From: Ypsolopha sequella
Taxonomy: Eukaryota > Arthropoda > Insecta > Lepidoptera > Ypsolophidae
DNA length: 64,000 nucleotides
Direction: 5' to 3'
Assembly: GCA_934047225.1 (NCBI GenBank)
Contig: OW204012.1
Location: 2,294,001 to 2,358,000, forward strand
In this document: in pieces, positions 31,036-41,421 of the stretch
Numbering within the stretch: the first letter of the stretch is position 1
How the letters are laid out: each line of letters begins with the position of its first letter
Notes under the pieces: model-generated
The model's database searches: none
What the model was told of the DNA's origin: nothing
Seen by the model: only the letters and a program-made list of their open reading frames with translations
Program-made: the position numbers and the translations under genes

Positions 31036-31915
31036 TAAATAATGAACTTCTAACTATTCAACAAACTCGTAATGAATCGGCGGATTTTATTAACAACTAC
31101 TTTACAAATATTGGTAAGGACCTTGCTCAACTAATAAAACCCATTTCGTCAAATGCACAGGAAACTTACCTGGCTAGTCTTCCTACTCAATCAAACTCTT
31201 TTCTATTATTACCGACAAACAATGAAGAAGTTAACAAAATTCTACCAAACCTAAAATCTAGTAGTGCCCCTGGAGGGGATAACATCCCTGTCGTATTTTT
31301 AAAAATTGCTAAAAATGAAATTATTCCGATCATAACACATTTAGCCAACCTTTGTTTTGAAGGTGGAATTTTTCCTAGTAAACTAAAACAATCTGTTATC
31401 ACACCAGTGTACAAGGGTGGGGATAGAGATGACGTATCTAACTACAGGCCTATATCGGTTTTGCCTGCAATTTCTAAGATATTGGAAAAACTTGTAAAAA
31501 TTAGACTGCTCAACTTCCTCGAAAAATTTCATATCTTATCCCCTTCTCAATATGGATTTAGACAAGGAAAATCGACAGAAGATGCAATAGAAACCTTGAC
31601 TTCTTTGGTGGCAGAGCAGCTTGATAATTGAAACAAAAGTATCTCAGTATTCTTAGATCTAAAGAAGGCCTTCGATACTGTCTCTATCCACTCAATTTGT
31701 TCAAAGACTATTTGTCTCAAAGAGAGCAGAGAGTCAAATTAGATATTCACTCTAGCGAACCAACGGAAGTAACTTACGGCGTACCTCAGGGAAGTGTTCT
31801 TGGCCCTACGCTTTTTCTTATATATATCAATGATCTCTGTGATATGCAAATTCCAAACGCCAAAGTCATTTCATATGCAGAAGACACCGCTGTTGTCTTT
31901 AAGCAGAGAATATGA
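30942..31915 (+). pseudogene. LINE ORF2, reverse transcriptase part
   Basis: RT blocks: YRPISVLPAISKILEKLV, SQYGFRQGKSTEDAIETL, FLDLKKAFDTVS, GVPQGSVLGPTLFLIYINDL and YAEDTAV. Damage: TGA at 31629-31631; a deletion of a few tens of residues plus a shift between the AFDTVS block and LSQREQRVKL; and YAED instead of YADD at the catalytic box. Sequence after 31915 is not LINE. Not functional. Confidence 0.85.
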
Positions 31916-32840
31916 AGTATCACTACGTAAAGGAGCAACACTCACCTCCCCGCGCGAATTTAACGTCCCCTGCGGTCCCCCGCAAGTTAGTGGAAATCTG
32001 GAGGCAGCCAGAGCTCGAGTAGCACTCGTTCGCTGCGCGCGTATTTTGTTTTGTTTTCTTGATTTTATTACATGTAACGTCTAATAATTAACAAGTACAG
32101 ACATTCAGATAACTTAAGTTACGACTAGCTTAATTGATTTACGTTTAACATATAGGTACATTAATTATAAAAAATATAAGATTCATTCGCTTTCTGACAT
32201 ATTTTCTTCCGAACTTGAGGTTTCGCAGGTGTTTATGATGAATGGATACACAGGGTGGGTTAAAAAGTCGTTCTCCACTTTGATGACATGCTCACAAGCA
32301 TTTTTCCAAAGCGTGGGGTTCGTATTGTCTACCACAGTTCTTAAATTTTGAATTACGGTATCACCCACTGTTAAACGATCAAGATCATTAGGTTGCGTGT
32401 AAAATACCACACCGCAAAAGGGTCTTTTGTTATCACTAATCCTATTGTTAACACCTAATGACCGTCTTAAGTGGAATCGGGCCATGGTATTTGAAATGTA
32501 CTATACTAGGTATTGTTAACAAAGAACTTGTAATAAATATTTAATTTCATGAGTATCTAGTACAACAGATGAGTGTTAGACCAAATGTTTATTAGACAAA
32601 TTTTATTCTGAACAATAATCCTGCCGATTCGTATAATAAAATAACGAGGGTTTATTTTTTTAATTTTTAGGTGGTTCGATGCCCGGGTGAGACAAGCGAA
32701 TTTCAGAATATCTTTGAATGCAGTTTTGTTTCTTTTAAAAAATAAAGGAATGTTTTCTTTCAGTAAAATGAGCTAACTAAAGGATTTAAGGTAGTTCCCC
32801 TCCAGGGCCCTTACATTTTATCCACCCTGTATATACGTGG
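31916..32840 (-). mobile_element. Remnant of a Tc1/IS630-type DNA transposon
   Basis: A 100-codon minus-strand frame (32183-32485) ends PTLWKNACEHVIKVENDF, an acidic tail (SSSEENMSESE) and a stop, which resembles the C-terminus of insect Tc1/IS630-type transposases (W..C.HV.K.E). On the minus strand, 32821-32833 reads TATACAGGGTGGA, a typical terminal motif of this superfamily. The catalytic part is missing and the other end was not found. It replaces the end of the LINE's RT. Confidence 0.45.
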
Positions 32841-33379
32841 AAGACTGGGGTCTTCTGGTACAGGCTGCTCTCAGCGTAAAAGAAGACTACGGTCACCACC
32901 TTTCTAATTTTTTAAGAGCTTATACAACCAATAAACCATTTTCATTTTCATTTTCATACGTTGGAGGACGTGAACATCAACCTTCCCATTCAAACTCGGA
33001 CTCTCTTTAGACAGAGACAGATAACTTTTTTTAAATCAATCACGCTTCTCAATCAGTTTAATGTCTAAAATTCTCAAGTGACGTCATACAGGACAATACA
33101 TTAAAAAATAATAGTTAATTTATATACTAAAATAATGCAAATTATGTCCAAAAATAGCGCATATTATCTAAATAAAAGATAAACGAGAAAAATCTTTTAG
33201 AAATTTAGCTATAGGATTTCATTCGAGAGGGTCTTATCATTGTCGATTGTTAGATTTAGAAGCTCCTTGTTACGACAACCTCTATGAACTACAAAAATCA
33301 AAATCATGCAAAGGCACTCTTCTTTCCGTGGGAGATGCACTTTCACCCTCCCCCCTAACACCTATCTCAGAGGGGTCAC

Positions 33380-33867
33380 TGTTCACGCTACCAGCGTGAC
33401 GTTCGCGCATGTGCATGACTAATTTTCGCGGCGCAGCGCTGGCGCCACCTGGCGACACAATGGACTCGCGCGCTGGCGCCAACCCGCGGTTCACTCACTC
33501 TGTTCGGCTCGAGACGCCTCCCGAGGCGCACGTCTGCGCGCTCGCGCAGCCGACTGTTCCGCTCGAATCGTCTAGAGAACGACACGCGTGTACACATTCG
33601 CGCCGCCACAAACAATATCGCATACGTCCCAGTGTTGTGTTCACAGTTCATAACAGTGCTGTGTATTACTTCGCGTTACACCAAGACATTCTGCACATTC
33701 CTGACCAAGGCGCCGGCTCCATCAGCCCAACAAGAAGGCTCAGCCCGTCAGCGCATTATTCTGCTCGCCCACAACAATCATCATCAAAGGTCAGTCAGTT
33801 TACCCACAATTCTCCAATCAATCCTCAGATCCCATCAGCTCTGCATTTCTGTAACCCCGCGGTTACA
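33380..33867 (+). repeat. 5' LTR of the deleted BEL/Pao
   Basis: 488 bp, TGTTCACGCTACCAGCGTGA to CCCCGCGGTTACA. Related to, but distinct from, the LTR of 18186-25969. A TGG-initial primer-site candidate (TGGTCCTTCGGCCGG) follows 3 nt later. Confidence 0.92.
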
Positions 33868-35104
33868 TTTTGGTCCTTCGGCCGGATCGAATTTTGGTCA
33901 CTTCGAGCCGGTAGTAAAACATTTTTATCCATCCAAGAAAAATTTTAATCCTTCGAGACCGTTTACGAAACATTTTGGCCCTTCGAACCGTTAGAACCAG
34001 CCCCCCTCTATTTACTACAGTCCATTTTCAATCCAAGAAAAATGTTGGTCCGTCGAGCGGAAAATTTTTGGTTTATATCACCCCCCGCCTCCCCCCCGCC
34101 GGCCCGTAACTTTGTTTGAACCAGCCCCCGTCGATTTATTACAGTCCATTTTCACCCGGTTACATATTTTGCCCCCTTTCCCGGCAAAAAAATATTTTAT
34201 GGTCTCGAATACCTATTGCGGGTAGGTAATTAGAACCGCCGCCGCCTAGAACATTCCATTTATCGGTATAGAACCGGCCCCCCCCGCCCCCGGCACAGAA
34301 TAAACTCATTTTCATCCCGTTTGTTATTATTATTCAGCTCAGATAATATAATTATATCCATTCAGCCCAATTGTTTGTTACAGTCCACTATATATCTTTA
34401 TTAAACCCCCACTGTCAAAGATAGTTTTCGTAGGTATCTTGCGAGATATTTTTTTTTGGTGCGAGTATAAATTCGTTTTATTTCGTTTTATTTTGAGTAC
34501 ATACGTATTACGTATTAACAAAGCTTGATTTGCATCATTGGATTGTCCGCTCATTTAGATCCGATTTCGGCTAGGTAAATACATTCTTTGTTTGTTTACT
34601 CAGAGAAGTAGGTAGGTATTTTATTCTATAAATAGAATTTTCGACGACTGATGTTGTTGTTGTAAAGGTACTTTCGTGCAAACAAGAACTAGCGTGTATT
34701 GTCGGCACATGATTTCAAGGCAAATAACATAAAAGTGAACAGGTTCATCAGCCCTTTTCGATATTTTTGTGTTGCGGTAATCTCACGTCGCAGTAATAGT
34801 ATTCCGGACAGTTTGATCGTGTTATTGTCTGCTTTTTAACCGGGTGCATATAGCAGAAATATAGTAAAAATTTTTTTTTTTCTTCTCGTCTCTGCTCTTA
34901 ATGTTTATGGTACACATATAGGGTGTTCCACGTTGGTGTATCAGCTCATATACAGGTTGTTTAAAAAAAAAAGTTTTTTTTTTCTCTCTGTCGTGTTTAT
35001 TTCCGTGTTCCGTTTGAACATAGCCTTTGTTACTTCGGCCCGCGCAAGTTACAAGCTATCCGCACGTTGGAGTTGGTAGCGCTCAGGTTTTAATAACTCA
35101 TTTT

Positions 35105-35360
35105 CACATATAGTCACATCAGCACATATACACACTCATCACACACACACTCATCACACACATACTCATCTGCTCACAATAGTGCACCTGTGCACATACT
35201 CATCTGCTCACAATAGTGCACCTGTGCACATACTCATCTGCTCACAATAGAATCACATACACACTCAGCTCATTTTCACTCAATGACTCAGCACACTCAG
35301 CACACTCAGCACACTCAGCACACTCATCACACATTCACTCATCACATACACACTCAGCTC
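35105..35360 (+). repeat. Tandem repeats in the deleted BEL/Pao leader
   Basis: About 2.5 units of a ~35-bp repeat (CATACTCATCTGCTCACAAT then AGTGCACCTGTGCA) followed by CACACTCAG units of about 10 bp. The full-length element has a shorter run of the latter at 22661-22720. Confidence 0.75.
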
Positions 35361-35371
35361 ATTTTCACTCA

Positions 35372-36130
35372 ATGACTTCAACTCCAACAGAGAATTCTTG
35401 TAACTCCGCACAACGTGTAGTGAACGTCACTAAAACACCAATTTTGTTGCCAACCGTCTCACTTAAAATAGCAGACGTACATGGTCAATTGAAGTTCAGA
35501 ACTTCCTCAGGTCAAACAATGATGCAATCACTCACAAGCTCGCGAATCAGCACATAACTTGGTTACTGAACCCGCCTAAAGGGCATTGGTTCGGCGCTCT
35601 GCACGAAATAAACGTAAAATCCACCAAGCAACTACTTTATCGCGTGATAGGTGAACAGCACCTCACTTTTGAGGAATTCTCTGCCCAATTTCATCCGACC
35701 CTACGGACTTTGAACCTCTCACGGCCGGACATTTCATTATTGGTCGTCCGCTCACTGCTCTACCTGAGCAGTCTTTTGACGACAGACCCATATCTGCTCT
35801 TAAACGCTTTCAGCTCATTCAAGCGCTCTCTCAGCGCTTTTGGACTCTCTGGTCCAGATCCTACCTCCATACCCTGCAAACCCGCTCCAAATAGCTCTCC
35901 CCTTCTTCCCCTCCTCAAGTGGGTGAACTGGTCCTCATCAAAGAGGATGACCTGCCTCCGCTCCAATGGAAGTTGGGGAGAATTCTCCGCACGATACCTG
36001 GCAAGGATGGAGTGATCCGAGTTGTGGATCTGGACACAGCTCATGGAAATCTGCGACGACCTGTGTTCAAGATAGCCAGGCTGCCGTTGGATTCAGCTCA
36101 AGAGGAGCCGCAGCCCCGGCCCCCCCAGGA
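35372..36130 (+). pseudogene. BEL/Pao pol remnant (start fused to the integrase end)
   Basis: The first ~37 residues of pol (MTSTPTENSCNS...) are joined directly to the late integrase region at GGTCAATT|GAAGTTC, where the parental sequences share ATT. A second deletion removes the segment after TTTGAGGAATTCTCT (shared CTCT). The C-terminal GELVLIKEDDLPPLQW stretch is intact from 35919 on. Nothing functional is encoded. Confidence 0.82.
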
Positions 36131-36618
36131 TGTTCACGCTACCAGCGTGACGTTCGCGCATGTGCATGACTAATTTTCGCGGCGCAGCGCTGGCGCCACC
36201 TGGCGACACAATGGACTCGCGCGCTGGCGCCAACCCGCGGTTCACTCACTCTGTTCGGCTCGAGACGCCTACCGAGGCGCACGTCTGCGCGCTCGCGCAG
36301 CCGACTGTTCCGCTCGAATCGTCTAGAGAACGACACGCGTGTACACATTCGCGCCGCCACAAACAATATCGCATACGTCCCAGTGTTGTGTTCACAGTTC
36401 ATAACAGTGCTGTGTATTACTTCGCGTTACACCAAGACATTCTGCACATTCCTGACCAAGGCGCCGGCTCCATCAGCCCAACAAGAAGGCTCAGCCCGTC
36501 AGCGCATTAGTCTGCTCGCCCACAACAATCATCATCAAAGGTCAGTCAGTTTACCCACAATTCTCCAATCAATCCTCAGATCCCATCAGCTCTGCATTTC
36601 TGTAACCCCGCGGTTACA
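36131..36618 (+). repeat. 3' LTR of the deleted BEL/Pao
   Basis: 488 bp. I see two substitutions against 33380-33867 (CGCCTACCG versus CGCCTCCCG, and CATTAGTC versus CATTATTC), about 99.6% identity. Confidence 0.92.
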
Positions 36619-37317
36619 GTCACCTCATGTCAATCGGGCTAGATCAGCTCAGAACAACCCAAGGATCAACTGTGCCAAGCGGCGTCTTCTTACACAAAGT
36701 CGCAAGGGGTCCTATACAAGCAAGCAGTAGGCTAAAAGTACTATACTCCCGTTTGTCATTCTTCGGGTACGGAACCATAAAATACTTTTGACAATGTACC
36801 TAATAGACCGTAGTCGTTCGTTTGCTACTAAAAAAACTAGATGGCGCTACTTGTATATTACATCGCGATATCATTTGATATTCTTCAAAATACATATAAT
36901 TACATATATGTAGTACAATACCAGGAATCACAATAATAAGGTATTTTTGGATGGACTTCTCCTTTAAGAGGATCCTGAGAATTCAGAGTCGGTAATAATC
37001 AATCTATGAGGTACTAAAGGAAACCTTTAGGTTATGGTGAGACTCCGTCCGTTGTCCGTCTGTCCGTCATAAACTCATAAATTTACCACTGTAAATTCTT
37101 CAGAATACCTACTTCCAAAACAAAAGTGAAAATATTTTTAATTTTTCACACTTTTGTTTTGGGAATATTTTAAACAATTTCAAATTTTTCATATTTTTAC
37201 CACACTCTAATGTGGGCAAATTAATGCTATTTTTGTGCCAAATTTCATGTCTTTATCTTTAATGGTGCTAAAGTTAGGTTCCTTTGTACCTTTTAGGTAC
37301 TACGGAACCCTAAAAAA

Positions 37318-38164
37318 GTGGTCTGGCTCTGTCCAGATTTGTTTTCTCATCTCTCATCTGACAGATGGCTGTCAAATCAGTCGGAAGCAAATTATTAAAA
37401 ATTTATCTTGATAGCAAAGGACACATTTTTAAACAGCCTTTTCTCAAGTGACGTCACACGAAGGCAAATGGAAGTTGCAGCTGTTTCGTTATAATATTCA
37501 TTATCATGAGGTTTTTTAAACCACAAGTTCTAAAATACGGCTTATTAAACCAAAATAAAAAAAAAAACATCTAGAAATGGTTAATAGATCATACAAACGA
37601 AATACCAAAACCATTTGTAAGTTATAGATACTTTTAGGATAGTGTGTGTTTATTTCGATAGGATTACAGAATATCTAGGTTACCAAATATACAAGGTGAC
37701 TTTTTGATCATCGTCCAAATTCATACTGGAGGCTTGATAAGTGATTAGTATCTTGGATCAAGAACAATTTTTGTGAAATTCGTAAAATGAAATTTCGAAT
37801 TCATATAGTAATTATCTTCCAGTCCCGAATGAATTACTATGGGGAGTCGAAATTTCAATTTACGAATTTCACAAAAATTGTTATTGATCCATGATACTGA
37901 TCACTTATCAAGCCGCCAGCATGAATTTGGGCGATGGTCAAAAATTCACCTCGTATAGTTTGGAAGGAAACTGATTTAAAGACTATATTACAAGCAATTT
38001 AAAATTTCCATAGAAAGCAAATTTTTCTCATATTTCATGTTTAAATCAGTGTTCTTATTTAATATATATTTGGGAACCTAGATATTCTGTAATTCAATCG
38101 GAATAAATACACACTACCTTAAGAATATCTATGATTTACAAAAAGTGTTGGTATTTCGATTGTA
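37318..38164. repeat. Long foldback repeat with a MITE in its loop
   Basis: 37593-37690 (GAAATACCAAAACCATTTGT, GATAGTGTGTGTTTATTTCG, ATTACAGAATATCTAGGTT) is mirrored at about 38085-38164 (AACCTAGATATTCTGTAATT ... GTTGGTATTTCGATTGT). The left shoulder (37318-37560; GTCAAATCAGTC, CTCAAGTGACGTCACACGAA) recurs reversed at 48776-49010 and 61963-62170, so this belongs to a dispersed MITE family. Confidence 0.65.
37690..37955. mobile_element. MITE, sibling of 5091-5277
   Basis: 266 bp; TACAAGGTGA on the left, complement TACGAGGTGAATTTTTGACC on the right, with arms reaching the centre (GAATTTCACAAAAATTGTTA). Confidence 0.7.
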
Positions 38165-38712
38165 TGAACTAGGATTACTCCGCAGGCTTCTTAACATAAT
38201 TTAAACGAAGCGATTTAAGGCGATATGTAAATGTTTTAGTGTCCCGGTTACACCATATGCGAAAAAACCTTCAGAGAGGGATGGATTAGAGGAAAAGTAG
38301 CAAAAAGTCGGTTTTTTATTAATATAAAATGTAATCAAGTTGCTATCAAAATACTATTAAAATCCATATAATAAAATATAATTGCCATCCATATATCATT
38401 CAAAATTGTTAAACCAAGAGAAATGGTGTCGAAAACGATCACATTTCAAAACATATTTTTGTCGAGCCGAATTTCTCCAATCGCGTTTCTGTTTAACAGA
38501 TCTCTAGAAAAATATTCCAAAAATTATATACTATTTTTATCAAAATAATGATATATATATTCATAATATTCATAATAATGAATATATATTTTATTCATAA
38601 ATAATGAATATATCACTATCACTACATAGTATAAAACAAAGTCGCTTCCCGATGTCTGTCTGTCCCTATGCTTAGATCTTTAAAACTACGCAACGGATTT
38701 TGATGCGGTTTT

Positions 38713-39412
38713 TAGGGTTCCGTAGTCAAGAACAAGGAACCCTTATAGTTTCGTCATGTCCACCTGTCTGTCTGTCCGCGGCTTAGCTTAGAGACTATTA
38801 GTACTAGAAAGCTGTAATTTGGCATGGATATACATATTTATCACGCCAATAAAGTGGTACAGTAAAATTTTGAAAAATACCTACAAGTAAAGTGGGGATA
38901 ACTTTTTTGTCTCGTTTATCCCCTAGTGTGGAGTGTCGTTGGATAGGTAATTTAAAAATATTGGGGGTGTAACAAGACCATTTTTTGATCCAAGGTTCTG
39001 TTTGCGAAATATTAAACATAAAAGTGTTCATTTTTGTTAGAGTCAACTGTCCCCCCCCCCCCCCCTGCCGGCGAAACAGTTGTATTTGGAGACGTGAAAA
39101 AAATCACGGCAGTAGTATACATAACGAAATTAAAAGGAAAGCTATCACTACTAAGCAGGCTTTACAAGTTAACGAGTACAGATTGCGCCAAACTTTTAGT
39201 CCCCTCTAAATACGGGGCGATTCGCATCGGAAGGAACAAAATGTATGGGCCGTTCTTCGGAAGAGCAACTTCCGAGTGGACTAGAAGTTTGGCGCGTTCT
39301 GTACAGTTGACAAATTTATAAAATATACTTGATGAAGAAGAAGTCCGCATATTGTGTAGGGCAACTACGGAACCCTACACTGCGCGTGGCCCGACACGCA
39401 CTTGGCTGGTTT
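38713..39412 (-). repeat. GTGCGAGTC-family repeat, reversed, with nested MITE
   Basis: Begins TAGGGTTCCGTAGTCAAGAA (complement of the usual tail) and ends with ACGCACTTGGCTGG (complement of the head). Inserted in a T-run (GGTTTTT on one side, GGTTTTTTT on the other). Confidence 0.7.
39179..39301. mobile_element. 123-bp Tc1/mariner-type MITE
   Basis: CAGATTGCGCCAAACTTTTA on the left, mirrored at the right; TA on both sides. Same family and same host repeat as 6508-6630. Confidence 0.75.
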
Positions 39413-39766
39413 TTTTAATAGATAGAGTGATTCAAGAGGAAGGTTTATATGTATAATACATGCACGTGCCAAGCCAGGGCGGGTCCCTAGTGATAAATAA
39501 TTATATTCTTTACTGAAGTAGAAATGACAAGATTTTTTTCCGTAGCGCCTTAAATTGACGCGAATGTACGGAGTGTCGCAGATGTGCTTAATCTGACGTC
39601 CTGCTGAAACTCGGTGTTACTACAAAACGCTGTTTAACTTTAGACAATGTTTAAATCTGTCGTTGTCACCCTTTCTTTCATATTGCTAAAGAGTGAAAGC
39701 AACAAATTTAAACACTGTCTAAAGTAAAACACCGTTTTTCTACTGAAGTCAGCGGAAGGCTCTCAC

Positions 39767-39892
39767 AGTAAGTGTAGTACAGGACCCCGAGCCACGGGTA
39801 CTTGTCGAGTGGGACGAGCCCGGTGGTGACTTCCGGCTCGTGGTCGATGCCACACGTCAGCAGGTTCTGTCGAATGGCGGCCGTCAGGGACT
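39767..39892 (-). CDS. Serine protease homolog, first visible exon
   Basis: A 126-nt exon; acceptor TGTTTGTTCCAG, donor GTGAGA. It encodes SLTAAIRQNLLTCGIDHEPE, VTTGLVPLDK and YPWLGVLYYTY. CG followed by the YPWLGVL block is the start of a trypsin-like domain, but the activation site (R-IVGG) is replaced by TTGLV, so proteolytic activation of the usual kind looks unlikely. It begins with two bases of a codon, so at least one more exon precedes it; it ends with one base that joins in phase to exon 12980-13088, 26.7 kb away. Confidence 0.82.
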
Positions 39893-40184
39893 CTGGAACA
39901 AACATGCGTCTAATTGAAGCGAATTACTGCAGTATACGTCCACCGTTCATAAAGGGCAAGAGATGAGGGATTTTCTAATTCTTTTTGTTTTTACTCTTCC
40001 CTAGTCGCTGGATAGATGGCGCTGAACTTGGTAAGTTACTACAAGGAACGGAACGTTACATAATTTTTTGATTATTTTACTAATTGGATGTAATTTTGAG
40101 ATCGTAAAACGAAACATACATAAAAAGTTATTAATGTCATTGTCACATCACATCACAATGACATTTTGAAAATAAATAAATAAT

Positions 40185-40560
40185 AACAACAAGGAAAAAG
40201 AAAAAAATATTTAGCAGTCTTTTTATGAGTTTTCCACGCCAGAAAGAAAATGTCCCCAGAGCAAAAGAAGAGAAGTCTGTGCCTTGTGGATTTGTGTAAA
40301 AATGAAGGCATACATCTTTTTCCTAAAGATGAAAGTCGTAAAGCGCAATAAGTACAAGCCATCGTACATTTTAAACCTAGATGGACCATAACAAAGCATT
40401 CGCACATATGCTCAGCATACATGTCAGTCAACCAATGAGCGTACGTGACGTCACGTGACGCAATGTTTTTTTTTCCAATCGTTTTGGCTTTGGCACCTAG
40501 TAACATAGTCAGTTCAACGCCATCTACAGAGTTCTTGGAAACTATGTTTTTTTTTTAATA
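40185..40560 (+). pseudogene. THAP-domain remnant
   Basis: The plus-strand frame from about 40250 reads KKRSLCLVDLCKNEGIHLFP then KDESRKAQ, a stop where Trp is expected, and ICSAYM. Cys-x4-Cys, HLFPKD and ICS are the THAP zinc-finger pattern. A close copy at 55345-55740 has a different stop at the same codon (TGA versus TAA), so both came from a TGG. Likely part of a DNA transposon. Confidence 0.6.
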
Positions 40561-40659
40561 CTCAAAAAAGAAATCCTCTCAATCTTCGGAATTCGATAGT
40601 ATATCTATGTTTTTGATGATAGACACCAAGTCCAGATGGCAACTAAAGATACATAATAG

Positions 40660-40822
40660 GCCCTCTGGACCCCATATGTAAGAAGTTCCAGTGCCGCACA
40701 ACCGGACAATCCATCCGATCCAGTATGGTGTTGAGAAGGCTGCTGGGTGGAACTATCTCTCACGCGCCGCATCAGGGAGGCCACTTTCTTATATAAAATA
40801 AAATAAAATGTGTTTATTTCGG
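40660..40822 (-). pseudogene. LINE RT C-terminal fragment and LINE tail
   Basis: On the minus strand KKVASLMRRVRDS then, after a shift, NTILDRMDCPVVRHWNFL corresponds to RKRIASLRERVN and NTLANREDCPFMGHWV of the first LINE. 40795-40822 is a separate minus-strand tail (AAATAAACACATTTTATTTT). Confidence 0.5.
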
Positions 40823-40891
40823 GCTACAGTGGCTCATATAGCAAACATAAAATGACATGAATACAAGAAAATATCAAATACTAATAAATTA

Positions 40892-41421
40892 TACAGGGTG
40901 TAATCGTTAAGTGTGACCAGGCGATTATTCCGTAACTATTACAGATATCAAAAAAATTTAAACTGATACCGAAAGTACGTTATCTAATCAGTAAAATGAC
41001 ATCAATAACTTTTTGGAAATCAAACGAGAAGTATCCAAAATTTAAACATTCCCATACATTGTATCGCATAATAAGGACGTCACTTCGAATATCTGCTTTG
41101 AATACAAAATTTTGAATTTACCAAGAAATAAAAATTATTCAATTAAAAGATAGCTTTATTACTTTGTTAGGTTAATAAACAGTTTCCTTTAATATCAGTA
41201 CTAAGCTAAAATAACCTTTTAAAATAAGGAAACTAAAAACTTTCTATTAATCTCATACTAAATGTATGGGAATGTTTAATGTCAACATTTAGGATACTCC
41301 TCGTTTGATTTTCAAAAAGTTATTGATGTTATTTTACTGATTAGGTAACGTACTTTCGATGTCAGTTTATTTTTTTTTGATATCTGTTATAGTTACGGAA
41401 AAATTGCCTGGTCACACTTAA
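40892..41421. mobile_element. Mariner-type MITE with ~180-bp arms
   Basis: Starts TACAGGGTGTAATCGTTAAG. Long arms mirror each other (CAATAACTTTTTGGAAATCA versus TGATTTTCAAAAAGTTATTG). The right tip is displaced by a TTAA-target MITE inserted at 41418-41421. Confidence 0.65.

Larger units (their letters stand above)
27974..32955 (+). mobile_element. CR1-like LINE with ORF1 and ORF2, rearranged
   Basis: Bounded by ATACGTGGGAG (27963-27973) and ATACGTTGGAG (32956-32966), an 11-bp duplication with one mismatch. It ends in CATTTTCATTTTCATTTTC, a short-unit tail typical of CR1-like LINEs. ORF1 (28130-28669) and ORF2 (29190-31915, broken) are present, with a non-coding spacer of about 500 bp between them. 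The end of ORF2 is interrupted by DNA-transposon sequence (31916-32840). About 32841-32940 is the LINE's own 3' UTR. Confidence 0.85.
33380..36618 (+). mobile_element. Internally deleted BEL/Pao element (3239 bp)
   Basis: Two 488-bp LTRs flank a 2263-bp interior that lacks gag and most of pol. The 5-bp duplication GTCAC (33375-33379 and 36619-36623) is exact, and segment A has a single GTCAC at the same place. The interior matches the full-length element in leader, pol start, integrase end and the stretch before the 3' LTR, so it could move only with proteins supplied in trans. Confidence 0.92.
27412..37135. repeat. Paralogous segment B, opened by two retroelements
   Basis: Blocks 27412-27973, 32956-33379 and 36619-37135 match segment A (16194-17850) in order. 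The gaps are a LINE (27974-32955) and an LTR element (33380-36618), each bounded by duplicated target sequence that is single in A. Confidence 0.82.
38620..39515 (-). mobile_element. Helitron-like repeat, interrupted
   Basis: ATAAAACAAAGTCGCTTCCC ... AACGGATTTTGATGCGG, then the insertion, then AATAGATAGAGTGATTCAAG ... GCCAGGGCGGGTC. The same element without insertion is at 58665-58830. On the minus strand it starts near the CGACCCGCCCTGGC block. Confidence 0.6.
38219..39549. mobile_element. TTAA-target MITE (reversed) hosting a three-deep nest
   Basis: TTAA at 38215-38218 and 39550-39553; ends as in 13813-14229 but reversed. The body is split by a Helitron-like element (about 38620-39515), which holds a GTGCGAGTC repeat (38713-39412), which holds a 123-bp MITE (39179-39301). 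Confidence 0.75.
6247..39892 (-). other. Gene span: non-catalytic serine protease homolog (SPH)
   Basis: Eight exons in consistent phase encode roughly 308 residues of a chymotrypsin-fold protein. Landmarks in order: CGIDHEPEV and YPWLGVLYY (domain start), FVLAAAADV where FVLTAAHCV is expected, HPEYQ then HTVALVQLA where HDIALLKLA is expected, RPLCPPPK, a FMCKEF cysteine, VTCAL, LPCVWEAGALLV where GDSGGPLV is expected, and PGCAAPSRYLDVMSYQDWIE (C-terminus). His57, Asp102 and Ser195 are thus Ala, Thr and Ala, and Cys58 is Asp. The cysteines of the 168-182 and 191-220 disulfides remain. Known SPHs act as secreted cofactors or decoys in insect immunity; that role is inference here. A signal peptide and N-terminal exons were not found. 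Introns are TE-filled; the first visible one is 26.7 kb. Confidence 0.8.
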
